NCBI GenBank assembly: GCA_934725305.1
Contig: CAKVBA010000007.1
Location: forward strand, 1 to 64,000
Direction: 5' to 3'
From: an uncultured Parabacteroides sp.
Lineage (GTDB): Bacteria; Bacteroidota; Bacteroidia; Bacteroidales; Tannerellaceae
Length of the DNA stretch: 64,000 nucleotides
A program made the translations under genes and the position numbers. This document shows positions 43,269-52,977 of the stretch, in pieces. Each line of letters starts with the position of its first letter. Position 1 is the first letter of the stretch. The notes beneath the pieces were generated by a model. It saw nothing but the letters and a program-made list of their open reading frames with translations, had not been told where the DNA came from and searched no databases.

Positions 43269-44732
43269 TTATAAGTTTCCATCGAATGGGTTCTGGTCGC
43301 CTGCCGGCCAAATATCATCAACCAAAGCCTTGTTGTTCTTCATTTCATTGCTCGGAATCTGGAAGATGAAGCGCCAAGAACGTGCCGGTAACTGTATATT
43401 GCCACCATAGTTTACGTGGTTACCTGTGCGTAACAACGGCTTTTGGTTACGGATGATGTCAAACAGAGCATAACCTTCGCCATACAGCTCTTTTCTTCTT
43501 TCCATCAAGATGTCTTCAACCAGGTCGGCTCCAGATGTTTCGCTGCGTTTAGCTTTACGCATATCCTGAAGTTGCCACAACAGATCTTTTGCCTCTTTTT
43601 CATTGTTTTGACGAGCACAAGCTTCAGCAGCAGTCAACAACATATCTTCGGTACGTAAGAAGATGTATGAACCACGGCATTCTTCATTATCTCTGAACTT
43701 ATAAGAAGCATAGATCTGATCCCACCAATATTCAAACTGGCTGGCACGGATATCTTCAGCATCAAATGTATTTACAAAGTCTGTTGCCAAGAACCAGCAC
43801 TGGAATGTAAAACATTTACGAGTGCCGTTTGCCCAGAATGCAAACTGAGAGTAATCGCCCAAGTTCTGTTCTTCTGATTGTTTCATACCCCAGATACAAG
43901 AAGGCATTTCATCGTTGCTAAAGCCTGCCAAGAAGTTTTCGTTTGTAGTCAACGGATATTTATCCATCACTTTCTTAGCATATTCTTCGGCCTTGCTCCA
44001 GTTGGTCATAGTCAGATAAACCTGAGCCAAGATAGCCTGAGAAACAGACTGGTCCATATTATTCGTACGGTTACCACGGCTGAAACCATTCAGTAATGTT
44101 TCTGCCTGAGTTAAGTCTGCCAATACCTGGTCGTAGGTCTGCTGCAATGTACCACGTGTTTTACCTTCTGTGGCTTCCGTTGTAGGTTCAGTATAGATGG
44201 GCACACCCGGCATATCTTTTGCAATGGCGTAAGTCTGCTGGAACAGACGAGCCAAGTCGAAATAAGCCCAACCTCTCACAGCGAGAGCCTGTCCTTTAAT
44301 ATACTGTTTTTCCTGCTCTTCACCTTGGCAATTATCAATGTTAGCCAAGATAGAGTTCAAGTTGTTGATCAAGCGATAATGGAAGGTCCACATCTGGCTT
44401 GAACGGAAGATGTCGGCACGAGTTTCACCCCAATAGTTATAGGAATAAGGATACCAACCGCCCCATACAATCATATCTTCACCACAAACGTCTGACCACG
44501 CCATAACTGTAGGAATACCGTAGTCGTCGTCACGTCCAGAACCACCACTACTTCTTGCTCTCATCTGGAAGTAACATCCATTCAATGCTGCCTGAGCACC
44601 GGCTGTTGTTTTGAATACCTCTGAATCAGCTACCGATGTAGAGGGATTTGTTGTTAAATAGTCTTCGCAGCTATTAAGACCCAAGGTCAGAAGAGCAGCG
44701 GCACCTGCTATGATATATTTAATTGTTTTCAT
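43269..44732 (-). CDS. SusD/RagB-family outer-membrane lipoprotein
   Basis: 487 residues. The lipobox gives LGLNSCEDYL near 20, so the protein is surface-anchored. N-terminal TPR-like helices follow, with ALAVRGWAYFDLARLFQQTYA near 148 (the SusD signature RGWAYFDLARLF) and a C-terminal RSWRFIFQIPSNEM. It serves as the lid that captures substrate for the SusC barrel encoded just upstream (gap 23 bp). The ligand is not known; the peptidase partner suggests peptides. Confidence 0.93.
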   Translation of the reverse strand: MKTIKYIIAGAAALLTLGLNSCEDYLTTNPSTSVADSEVFKTTAGAQAALNGCYFQMRARSSGGSGRDDDYGIPTVMAWSDVCGEDMIVWGGWYPYSYNYWGETRADIFRSSQMWTFHYRLINNLNSILANIDNCQGEEQEKQYIKGQALAVRGWAYFDLARLFQQTYAIAKDMPGVPIYTEPTTEATEGKTRGTLQQTYDQVLADLTQAETLLNGFSRGNRTNNMDQSVSQAILAQVYLTMTNWSKAEEYAKKVMDKYPLTTNENFLAGFSNDEMPSCIWGMKQSEEQNLGDYSQFAFWANGTRKCFTFQCWFLATDFVNTFDAEDIRASQFEYWWDQIYASYKFRDNEECRGSYIFLRTEDMLLTAAEACARQNNEKEAKDLLWQLQDMRKAKRSETSGADLVEDILMERRKELYGEGYALFDIIRNQKPLLRTGNHVNYGGNIQLPARSWRFIFQIPSNEMKNNKALVDDIWPAGDQNPFDGNL

Positions 44733-44755
44733 ATATAGATCGTGTAATTAGAGAT

Positions 44756-47700
44756 TTATAAATTGAGTTGCAAACCAAATGAGATTGACTTGGTTGTCGG
44801 TAATCGGTTTGAAGTTGTACCACTGACGCTCTGTTCAGGATCAGTACCTCTTCTGGCAGCACTACCGATAGTCAGCAGGTTGTCACCCTGTACATATAAA
44901 CGCAATGAATGGACATCAAACTTAGATGTCAGAGTCTTGGGCAATGTGTAACCTAAAGTGATATTTCTCAATCTTGCGAATGAGTTGTTGAACAAGAACT
45001 TTGAAGAATAGCTACCCATTGTGTTTGCATAAGCTGTTGAGATTCGAGGGAATTCAGCATTCGGATTTTCGGGTGTCCATGCCTTCAACATATCAGGATG
45101 TAAGCTGTAACCAGTGCGGTATGCCATCATCTGTGAGTAGTCATCATCATACAGTTTGCCACCAATGCTATAATAGATCATGAATGAAAGGTCGATGCCT
45201 TTGTAAGAGAAGTTGTTGGTAAGACCACCAAACAGTTTAGGAATAGCATCACCTAAATATTTCTTTTGCTTATCGCTTGTCAGTTCATTGATGTTTTCAG
45301 TCTTTTCACGACCTACGACTACCTGTTCTCCCTTTTCATTCTTTTCGTAGATATTCTTCCAGAACTGGTCGTTACCTGTTTCCGGATTAACACCTGCATA
45401 TTCTACACCCCAGAAGTTGTAGCGAGATTCATTTTCACGCCATTTGAAGTAGCCGGCGTTCATCTCTTTCTGCGGCAATTTAGTGATGCGGTTCTTATAA
45501 GATGTACCGTTCAAATCGATAGACCACTTGAAGTCTTTCGTTGAGATAGCAGCATAGTTCAAAGTGAATTCCCAACCGAAGTTCTTCACGTCACCAATGT
45601 TACGATCGATACCGCTGAAACCTGTTGACGGCGGCATAGGTAATGTAAACAGAAGGTCTTTAGACTTACGGTTAAACCATTCGATACCACCTGTCAATTT
45701 GTTGAACATTGCGAAGTCAACACCAATATTGAACTGCATATTGCTTTCCCATTTCAATGTTTTGTTAGGCAGACGGCTAACCAATACACCGGCATAGTTA
45801 TAGTCGTTCATACCTGTAGCATACAAACCTTGATAAGCATAATAGGTACCCAAGTTATCGTTACCAACAGCACCATAACTTGTTTTCAGCTTCAAGTTGT
45901 CTAACCATGCGCTGTAAGGTTTCATAAACTCTTCGTTAGACAGACGCCAAGAAGCACCTACTGACCAGAATTTACCCCAACGGTTGTCTTTGTGGAAACG
46001 AGAAGAACCGTCTGTACGGAAGCTGGCAGATACATAATAGCGGTTGTTAAAGTCATATTCCAAGCGGCTCAACCAGCTCACCAGGCGATAATTGTCATGA
46101 TAAGAGCTCATGCTGTTCATCTTAGAAGCAGCGTCGATTTCTGTCAAGCCGTTGAACGGGAAACCTCTTTTAGAAGCAGATAAACTTCTGAAGTTTGTTG
46201 AGTAAACTTCCTGTCCTACCAATGCAGTGATAGAGTGTTCGCCAAATGCCTTGTTATAGGTCAACAAGTTGTTCAGTGTATAAGCAAAATTGCGGTCGCT
46301 TTGTTTGGAAGCTTCACCACCGTAACCAGCTGCATAACCATATTCACCATTAACATATCCGTCGTAGGTGTACTGATAGTAGTCAACACTTAAGTTGGTT
46401 TTCCAAACCAATTCCGGAAGGAATGTGATTTCAAAATAGGTACGCATTGAAGCGTCGTCGTGCATCCAAGGAGAAGGATTGTATTCAGCATCAGCCAACG
46501 GGTTCCAGCTAATCCAGCTCTGGCGGTTATCACCGTAGTCATAGATTAATCGACCTTGAGCATCTCTGCGATAATCTTGAGTTGTTTCGTCCCATTCATA
46601 GATAGGATAGGTAGCAGGCATAGTTCGTAAAAACCATACAGTGTTTCCACTTGCAGATGTTTCACGAACACTGTGTGACAAGTTGATGTTTGTACCCACC
46701 TTCAACCATTTCTTAACGTTGTAGTTCATGTTAGCACGTACAGAGTAGCGTTCGAACTTCTGAGTAGAGAATACACCTTTATCATTCAAATAACCACCAG
46801 AAATGAAATAGTCGGCTTTCTTAGATTTACCACTGAAGTCGATAGTATATTCCTGGCGCAGACGTGATTTAAGCAGAGCATCTTTCCAATCACCAGAGTA
46901 GCGCAATTTAGCATTCGGATCGATCTTACCGTCCAATCCTACCGGAGTGTTTGTGTTCCACGGGTTGACCTTCAATTCGTTGATCAAAGATTCTGTTGCA
47001 TAGGCAGCAGCTTCAGCATCAGAAGCACCTGTGTTATCCATATAACCGTTCTTCATTGCCAACCAAGTAACTTCAGCAAATTCGTTTGGAGTCAGTGATC
47101 TTGGCAGGTCAACAGCCAAAGAAGCCCATCCCCAAGATGAACGGAAGTTGAGCTGACCGGATTCACTTGTACCTTTACGAGTTGTAATCATAACAACACC
47201 GTTGGCAGCACGTGAACCGTAAAGAGCTGTTGCAGAAGCATCTTTCAATACAGTCATTGACTCAATGTCGTTCGGGTTGATCGCGTTCAGATAACCATCA
47301 TAAGGAGTACCATCCACTACATAGAGAGGAGAGCTTGATGCATTCATAGAACCGATACCACGGATCATGATAGTTGCATTAGCACCTGGTTCACCTGATG
47401 AGTTCATAACTTGAACACCACTACTTTGACCCTGCAGAGCCTGAGTGATGTTGGAAGCCTTTACTCGTTCCAATGATTCTTTCTTGACAACACTGGCTGA
47501 ACCTGTAAAGGTTGATTTCTTACCTGTACCATAAGCAACAACCATGACTTCGTCAATAGCAACTAAGTCGGGTTCCATCTCGATGCGCATGCTGCCTCCT
47601 TTGATTGCAACTTCCTTTGTCTTATAACCAAGGTATGACAGTTGCAATGTCTTGGTTGTGCTGGCAACACTGATGGTGAATTCACCATTTTCGTTCGTTG

Positions 47701-47857
47701 TTACACCGTTCATCGATTGTTTGTCCATAATGGCAACACCAATCATGGGCGTACCTGTATCCGAAGAGGTGACGATACCCGTCACGGTCTTGTTTTGTGC
47801 AAGTAGTAATGTGCTCCAAAGAGACATTACAAGTAGAGTTGATAAAAGTTTTCTCAT
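44756..47857 (-). CDS. SusC/RagA-family TonB-dependent transporter
   Basis: 1033 residues. A signal peptide (to LLAQ) is followed by a carboxypeptidase-D regulatory-like domain (about 23-105), a plug domain (MVVAYGTGKKSTFTGSAS near 107, then IMIRGIGSMNASSSPLYVVDG in pieces near 165) and a large 22-strand outer-membrane barrel ending in SISFGLQLNL with the usual terminal aromatic/hydrophobic pattern. It imports the substrate captured by the SusD partner using TonB energy. It is the first gene of the operon with a clear promoter upstream. Confidence 0.95.
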   Translation of the reverse strand: MRKLLSTLLVMSLWSTLLLAQNKTVTGIVTSSDTGTPMIGVAIMDKQSMNGVTTNENGEFTISVASTTKTLQLSYLGYKTKEVAIKGGSMRIEMEPDLVAIDEVMVVAYGTGKKSTFTGSASVVKKESLERVKASNITQALQGQSSGVQVMNSSGEPGANATIMIRGIGSMNASSSPLYVVDGTPYDGYLNAINPNDIESMTVLKDASATALYGSRAANGVVMITTRKGTSESGQLNFRSSWGWASLAVDLPRSLTPNEFAEVTWLAMKNGYMDNTGASDAEAAAYATESLINELKVNPWNTNTPVGLDGKIDPNAKLRYSGDWKDALLKSRLRQEYTIDFSGKSKKADYFISGGYLNDKGVFSTQKFERYSVRANMNYNVKKWLKVGTNINLSHSVRETSASGNTVWFLRTMPATYPIYEWDETTQDYRRDAQGRLIYDYGDNRQSWISWNPLADAEYNPSPWMHDDASMRTYFEITFLPELVWKTNLSVDYYQYTYDGYVNGEYGYAAGYGGEASKQSDRNFAYTLNNLLTYNKAFGEHSITALVGQEVYSTNFRSLSASKRGFPFNGLTEIDAASKMNSMSSYHDNYRLVSWLSRLEYDFNNRYYVSASFRTDGSSRFHKDNRWGKFWSVGASWRLSNEEFMKPYSAWLDNLKLKTSYGAVGNDNLGTYYAYQGLYATGMNDYNYAGVLVSRLPNKTLKWESNMQFNIGVDFAMFNKLTGGIEWFNRKSKDLLFTLPMPPSTGFSGIDRNIGDVKNFGWEFTLNYAAISTKDFKWSIDLNGTSYKNRITKLPQKEMNAGYFKWRENESRYNFWGVEYAGVNPETGNDQFWKNIYEKNEKGEQVVVGREKTENINELTSDKQKKYLGDAIPKLFGGLTNNFSYKGIDLSFMIYYSIGGKLYDDDYSQMMAYRTGYSLHPDMLKAWTPENPNAEFPRISTAYANTMGSYSSKFLFNNSFARLRNITLGYTLPKTLTSKFDVHSLRLYVQGDNLLTIGSAARRGTDPEQSVSGTTSNRLPTTKSISFGLQLNL

Positions 47858-47941
47858 AACAAAACTATTTTAAGGTAATAATGATAAAATTTGTCTTTTC
47901 AGGAATGAATCTTTTGCTATTGTTTTGCAATGCTCACTTTG

Positions 47942-47972
47942 CAAACATATTGAAAATAAAATCAAATGCAAA
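47942..47972 (-). promoter_or_regulatory. Bacteroidetes promoter (-33/-7) for the SusC/SusD/S9 operon
   Basis: Minus-strand TTTG (47969-47972), a 19-nt spacer and TATGTTTG (47942-47949). Both boxes and the spacing match consensus. The leader to the SusC ATG is roughly 80 nt. No ECF sigma or anti-sigma pair is adjacent. Confidence 0.75.
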
Positions 47973-48280
47973 AAAAATATATGCATAAAAAATGTCAAAT
48001 AACATTATCGTGTATTGATGTTTTGGGCTTTGTATTGTTAAAAATAAGGAAAAGCAATCAGAATAGGGTACATTATTTATATATAATCTCTGATTTTATG
48101 GAAAAAGGGAAGAGACAACGATAGATTGTTCCCTATTGTTCGTTTTAAGTATGTTTAAGAGAATGGTAGTAAAAATATTGAAAATAAGAGTTCAATCTTT
48201 TACTGCCCGGTTATTGATAGGGTAGAGTTGGCATCCGTATATGATAAAGACCAGATTTTACTGTGTTGACAAAATGTTTT
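47973..48280. other. AT-rich gap without a gene
   Basis: About 300 bp upstream of the SusC promoter, with A/T runs and no supported reading frame, hairpin or repeat. It might hold regulator sites for the uptake operon, but none can be identified. Confidence 0.5.
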
Positions 48281-48477
48281 AACCCAATTCGGCCATTAGA
48301 TTACAATTCTTGTTGGTACTGTTTTGAGCAGATTGCAATGGCTCTACGTTGAAGGCATAGCGGGCTATGTCGAAACGCAGGCGGAAGCAAGATGCCGAAA
48401 GAAGTGCCGACAAGAGTTGGAAAGAATAAAAACATTCAACTGTTTTACTTTTTTCGTTCTAATGACCGATTGGGGTT
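48281..48477 (+). mobile_element. 197-bp MITE-like element, copy 1
   Basis: It starts AACCCAATTCGGCCATTAGA and ends TCTAATGACCGATTGGGGTT, giving terminal inverted repeats of about 20 bp. The inside has a CATAGC-GG-GCTATG hairpin. The whole sequence is about 95 percent identical by eye to the reverse complement of 53732-53929. No transposase is encoded, so it would depend on one elsewhere. The inner reading frame of 63 codons is not supported as a gene. Confidence 0.82.
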
Positions 48478-48499
48478 TAACCCGTTGGCGAAATTTGGG

Positions 48500-49080
48500 T
48501 TGTCAGGTTGATTGACGAGTCCGTTTGAAATAGCACGTGGCTCCGTTTTGGAGAAAGGCTCGACTCGGTGTTCTTTTAAAATGGTTTTAAAACGCTTTTT
48601 TAATGGCTTTAAACGGCATTAAAATGGACAAATTGGGAGAGATAAGGAGTCTTCAAAGCGGTTAGTTAGATGCCGCCTGTTTTTGACAGATCGCCGGCAG
48701 TAGTCGGATGGAGTAGTTATTGTATTTTAATTAGTTTGTTGTTTGTTGAAAACAGGCGACAAATCCGTTAGAAACGGCGAGCGGTTTCGTTGGAAATGAC
48801 AGATGAAATCGCCTTGCTCTAAACCCTCTTGTGGAAAGGCTTATAGGCTCTTTTTCAAGGGGCTATAGAGTTTTTGGAAAAAGGGTATAGACTTTTTGAA
48901 AAAAGGGTAGGGACTTTTTTGAAAATGGGTAGGCACTCCGTTCAGATTGGGTAGGCACTCCGTTGGAAAGGAGTAGGCACCCAATTTCCGGAAATAGACT
49001 ACTCCGTTTTGGCTGGGTTCATAATCTATTGTCTGTTCGTCGGCTTATTGTATTTTTAGAGAGGAATATATAGCTTATTC
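48500..49080 (+). repeat. 22-bp-period degenerate array D (longest)
   Basis: About 25 units fill the gap between the 197-bp element and the thioesterase gene. Going leftward from 49010, consecutive 22-base steps give TCCGTTTTGG, CCAATTTCCGG, TCCGTTGGAAAG, TCCGTTCAGATT, TTTTTTGAAAAT, TTTTTGAAAAA, TTTTTGGAAAAA and so on, then AATCCGTTAG-type units near 48764. At the left edge are TTTAAAACGC/TTTAAACGGC units. Array B has the same order of unit types over its right two thirds. Confidence 0.87.
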
Positions 49081-49149
49081 GTCTTTAGCTGCCAAAAGAG
49101 AACCTGATTGTTGCATCAATTAATTCTGCCAGCAGGTTGAAAATGATAC

Positions 49150-49557
49150 TTATTGAATCGGATCAAAAGGAAGGATGGTCTCTTTTCTGTAGCCCGTGCC
49201 ATTGAAGGAGGCAATCAGCTCACCCGCCTCGTTGGTGATAAGCACTTCGCAATTGGCCAGCCGTTTGTGGTTGAAATTTTCTTTTGCTTCGGCATATAGA
49301 AAGCCTTTGTTTTCGGCTTTAAAAAAGTTTATAGAGGAATTGATGGATAGAGTTAGGCGGGCATGACTATTAGTAGCAGCCGCAAAAGCTAAATCGGCTA
49401 AAGTAAAAATAGCACCTCCTTGGCAGACTCCGCCACCATTTAAATGCTCCGGCTTGATTTCCATACGCGCCTTGGCATATCCGTTGCTTACCTTTAGCAG
49501 CTCTACTCCGGCATGCAAGGCGAATTTGTCGCCTTGCATAAATTCCTCTATAGTCAT
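49150..49557 (-). CDS. PaaI-type hotdog thioesterase
   Basis: 135 residues of the hotdog acyl-CoA thioesterase family. The segment LNGGGVCQGGAIFTLADLAFAAATN spans about 40-64 in pieces and contains the HGG-like GG(A/V)...LAD motif with the catalytic acid. It probably hydrolyses acyl-CoA esters. It is ten bases from the 3' end of cysS on the same strand. Confidence 0.88.
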   Translation of the reverse strand: MTIEEFMQGDKFALHAGVELLKVSNGYAKARMEIKPEHLNGGGVCQGGAIFTLADLAFAAATNSHARLTLSINSSINFFKAENKGFLYAEAKENFNHKRLANCEVLITNEAGELIASFNGTGYRKETILPFDPIQ

Positions 49558-49567
49558 TGTCTGTAAA

Positions 49568-51043
49568 TTACTTGTTCAATTTCCATTCAGCACCATCCTT
49601 GGTATCCTTGATTTCAAAGCCAAGAGCGGTCAGTTCATTACGGATCTTATCTGAAGTAGCCCAATCTTTGTTGGCTTTTGCCTGCTGGCGAAGTGTCAAC
49701 AACAGGTCAATAGCTTTGCCAAAGGCTTCGTAGCTGTCACCTCCGGCAGATGCTTCGTCTTTCAGACCTAAGATGTCGAACATGAAGGTGTGGAATACGT
49801 CTTGTAGTTCCTTAAGATCTTCAGCCGAGATAGTAGCCTTGCCATCTTTCACCGAGTTGATAGCACGTGTTGCATCAAATAGGTGAGAGATAACGATCGG
49901 AGAGCTTAGGTCGTCATTCAATGCCTCATAGCATTTTTCACGCAATCCCTTTGTGTCAACCGTTGAAGTAGCCGATGCTTTCAGTTTCATCAGATGGTGG
50001 TAAGCATCCATCAGACGTTCCAATCCCTTCTGAGCTGCCAGCAATGCGTCGTTACTGAAGTCAACGGTGCTACGATAATGTGCCTGCAGGATAAAGAAGC
50101 GGATTGTCATAGGAGAGTAGCCTTGACCCAACTTCTCATGGTTGCCGCTGAAGAATTGGTCCAAAGTGATGAAGTTGCCCAATGATTTACCCATCTTCTG
50201 TCCGTTGATGGTGATCATATTGTTGTGCATCCAATAATGAACCATGTCGTCGCCTTGTGAGGCTACGGCCTGAGCAATCTCGCATTCGTGGTGCGGGAAG
50301 ATTAAGTCCATGCCACCACCGTGGATGTCGAAATGGTTTCCTAAATATTTCTTACCCATTGCCGTACATTCACAATGCCAACCGGGGAAACCGTCGCTCC
50401 AGGGAGAAGGCCATCGCATGATATGTTCGGGCTGTGCACATTTCCATAGAGCAAAGTCAATCGGATTGCGCTTTTCTTCCTGACCGTCCAATGAACGGGT
50501 TGTGTTCAGCATATCATCGATGTTACGGCCTGAAAGGATGCCATATTTATGATCTTTGTTATATTTTTCCACATCGAAATAGACGGAACCCTGACTTTCG
50601 TAGGCATAACCGTTTTCAAGGATTTTCTTCACCAAGTCGATCTGTTCGATGATGTGGCCGCTGGCATGAGGCTCGATGCTGGGCGGAAGCACATTCAACG
50701 CCTCCATGGCATGATGGTAGCGATTCAGATAGAACTGAACAACCTCCATCGGCTCCAGCTGCTCTAAGCGAGCCTTCTTTGCAATTTTATCTTCGCCCTC
50801 ATCAGCGTCGTGTTCCAAGTGTCCAACGTCTGTGATGTTGCGTACATAGCGAACTTTATATCCTAAATGTGTTAAATAGCGAAATAGCAAGTCGAAGGTG
50901 ATAGCCGGACGTGCATGACCCAAATGGGCATCGCCATAAACTGTCGGGCCACAGACATACATGCCGACATGCGGTTCATGCAAGGGGACAAACTGTTCTT
51001 TCCTTCGAGATAATGTGTTGTAAATATACAATGGGTGTTCCAT
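49568..51043 (-). CDS. cysS: Cysteinyl-tRNA synthetase
   Basis: Class I aminoacyl-tRNA synthetase of 491 residues. The HIGH-equivalent is [12 protein letters not shown] near 42 after the zinc-binding [15 protein letters not shown]. Further zinc ligands are in WHCECTAMG near 224 and HHECEIAQ. The KMSKS-equivalent is KMGKSLGNF near 284. It is divergent from the GH110 gene, and the paaI-like thioesterase follows it. Confidence 0.96.
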   Translation of the reverse strand: MEHPLYIYNTLSRRKEQFVPLHEPHVGMYVCGPTVYGDAHLGHARPAITFDLLFRYLTHLGYKVRYVRNITDVGHLEHDADEGEDKIAKKARLEQLEPMEVVQFYLNRYHHAMEALNVLPPSIEPHASGHIIEQIDLVKKILENGYAYESQGSVYFDVEKYNKDHKYGILSGRNIDDMLNTTRSLDGQEEKRNPIDFALWKCAQPEHIMRWPSPWSDGFPGWHCECTAMGKKYLGNHFDIHGGGMDLIFPHHECEIAQAVASQGDDMVHYWMHNNMITINGQKMGKSLGNFITLDQFFSGNHEKLGQGYSPMTIRFFILQAHYRSTVDFSNDALLAAQKGLERLMDAYHHLMKLKASATSTVDTKGLREKCYEALNDDLSSPIVISHLFDATRAINSVKDGKATISAEDLKELQDVFHTFMFDILGLKDEASAGGDSYEAFGKAIDLLLTLRQQAKANKDWATSDKIRNELTALGFEIKDTKDGAEWKLNK

Positions 51044-51064
51044 AATCGAGTGTTTTTAAGCAGT

Positions 51065-51093
51065 GCAAATATAGAAATAATCTATATATTTGC
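51065..51093. promoter_or_regulatory. Back-to-back -7 boxes for cysS and the GH110 gene
   Basis: Minus-strand TATATTTG at 51066-51073 faces cysS, and plus-strand TATATTTG at 51085-51092 faces the GH110 gene. The two are 11 bases apart and form an inverted repeat, GCAAATATAGA/TCTATATATTTGC. Simultaneous use by two polymerases seems sterically unlikely. Confidence 0.6.
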
Positions 51094-51123
51094 GTAATAA
51101 TTCATCGGATATACATAAAACAC

Positions 51124-52947
51124 ATGAAAAAGCGAAGCATTCTTTTCGTCAGCTTGATAGCTTGGTTGATGATGGTAACCGCCTGTTCCGACAAGCAGAT
51201 GTATGATTTATCAAAATATGGCCTGCAACCCGATTGTTCCGAAAATAGTTCTCCTCTGATTGCTAAAGCTTTGGCAGAGATTGCAGCCACATATGATTCT
51301 ACCCGTTCGGCTGTGATTACGTTGCCCAAAGGACGGTATGATTTCTATCCGGAAGGTTCAACCGTGCGGACCTATTTTATCTCGAACCATGATCAGGCCA
51401 ATCCCAAACAGGTGGGTATAGCGGTTGAGAATCTGAAGAACGTTACTTTCGACGGACAGGGTTCTGATCTGGTGTTCCATGGTCGTATGCTTCCGGTGTC
51501 GTTGGTCAACTCCGAGAATTGCACGTTGAAGAACTTCCATGTCGATTTTGAGAATCCTCATATTGGACAGGTAAAGGTGCTGGAGAATGAGCCGGATCAA
51601 TCGACAATCACATATGAGATAGCGCCTTGGGTGCAATATGAGGTGCGTGATAGCATTCTCTATTTCAAGGGTGAAGGCTGGGAATATTCTCCGATTGTCG
51701 GTATTGCCTTTGAAGAAGAGACCAAACATCTGGTTTATAACACCAGTGATATTCAAGTGGGTTCAACGGGTGTTAGTGAAATCTCGCCACGAGTGCTTAC
51801 CTCTGTGAAGTGGACGAATGAGAAATTGATTCCCGGAACGATAGTGGCCATGCGTAGTTATTGGCGTCCTGCGCCGGGTGTATTCCTCTCGTATGACGTG
51901 AATACAACCCTTGAGAATATACAGGTTCATTATGCTGAAGGCATGGGATTGTTGGCCCAGATGAGTGAGGATATTTTGTTGGATGGCTTCTCGGTATGTC
52001 TGCGTGGAGAGAGTGATCCGCGTTATTTCACAACTCAGGCCGATGCAACCCACTTCTCGGGCTGTAAGGGCAAGATTATCTCTCGCAACGGCTTGTATGA
52101 AGGAATGATGGACGATGCCATCAACATACATGGCACTTACCTGAAGGTGCAGAAACGTGTAAATGACAATACCTTGATCGGTGAATATATGCATTCACAG
52201 GCTTATGGCTTTAAGTGGGGCGAAGTGGGCGATAGTGTGCAGTTTGTAGATTCAAAGACCATGGAACTGATAGGGACGGTGAATACAATCACGGCTATCG
52301 AAGCCGTAGATAAACCGATTGATCAGGGCGTGAAGCAGTTTCGCATTACCTTTGCTCAGCCGGTAGATACAGCCATTTGTGAGACAGCCTACTATGGCAT
52401 TGAGAACCTGACCTGGACTCCGGAGGTGCTGTTTGAGGGAAATGTAATTCGCAACAACCGAGCTCGCGGTTCATTGTTCAGTACTCCGCGTCCCACAAGA
52501 GTTCAGAACAATGTCTTTGACCATACTTCAGGCACTGCCATCCTGTTGTGTGGCGATTGCAACGGATGGTTTGAAACGGGAGCTTGCCGTGATGTGGTGA
52601 TCCGTCAGAACCATTTTATCAACGCATTGACCAATATGTTCCAGTTTACAAATGCCATTATCTCTATCTATCCTGAGATTCCTGATCTGGCCTCTCAGAA
52701 GCTCTATTTCCATAGTGGCATTGTCATTGAAGATAATGAATTTGACACCTTTGATCAGCCGATTGTGTATGCCAAGTCGGTTGATGGATTGAAGTTCTGT
52801 CACAACATCATTCGTCAGGGAACCGATTATCCGGCATTTCATTGGAATAATCATCGCTTCTTGCTGGAGCGTGTAATTAATTATGACATCTCTGAGAACC
52901 AGTTTGAAGGAGGTTTTGAAGCCGAACGTGATATCGTTAGTAAATAG
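51124..52947 (+). CDS. GH110-family alpha-1,3-galactosidase-like lipoprotein
   Basis: 607 residues. A lipobox in MMVTACSDKQ near 21 anchors it in the envelope. The rest is a right-handed beta-helix with DFENPHIGQVKV near 138, the QADATHFSGCKGKI segment near 302 and GMMDDAINIHGTYLKV near 327, which resemble the catalytic core of GH110 enzymes that remove alpha-1,3-linked galactose from blood group B or linear Galili-type glycans. This is my best family match, not a certainty. It is not near a SusC/D pair on the same strand. It probably has its own promoter, shared back-to-back with cysS. Confidence 0.8.
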   Translation: MKKRSILFVSLIAWLMMVTACSDKQMYDLSKYGLQPDCSENSSPLIAKALAEIAATYDSTRSAVITLPKGRYDFYPEGSTVRTYFISNHDQANPKQVGIAVENLKNVTFDGQGSDLVFHGRMLPVSLVNSENCTLKNFHVDFENPHIGQVKVLENEPDQSTITYEIAPWVQYEVRDSILYFKGEGWEYSPIVGIAFEEETKHLVYNTSDIQVGSTGVSEISPRVLTSVKWTNEKLIPGTIVAMRSYWRPAPGVFLSYDVNTTLENIQVHYAEGMGLLAQMSEDILLDGFSVCLRGESDPRYFTTQADATHFSGCKGKIISRNGLYEGMMDDAINIHGTYLKVQKRVNDNTLIGEYMHSQAYGFKWGEVGDSVQFVDSKTMELIGTVNTITAIEAVDKPIDQGVKQFRITFAQPVDTAICETAYYGIENLTWTPEVLFEGNVIRNNRARGSLFSTPRPTRVQNNVFDHTSGTAILLCGDCNGWFETGACRDVVIRQNHFINALTNMFQFTNAIISIYPEIPDLASQKLYFHSGIVIEDNEFDTFDQPIVYAKSVDGLKFCHNIIRQGTDYPAFHWNNHRFLLERVINYDISENQFEGGFEAERDIVSK

Positions 52948-52977
52948 TCCTGGTGAGTATAAAATAATAGCGTGCGG

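Noticed and set aside
48324-48515. 63-codon frame inside the 197-bp element
   Set aside because: It spans the right terminal repeat and the hairpin; too short for a transposase and without known motifs.
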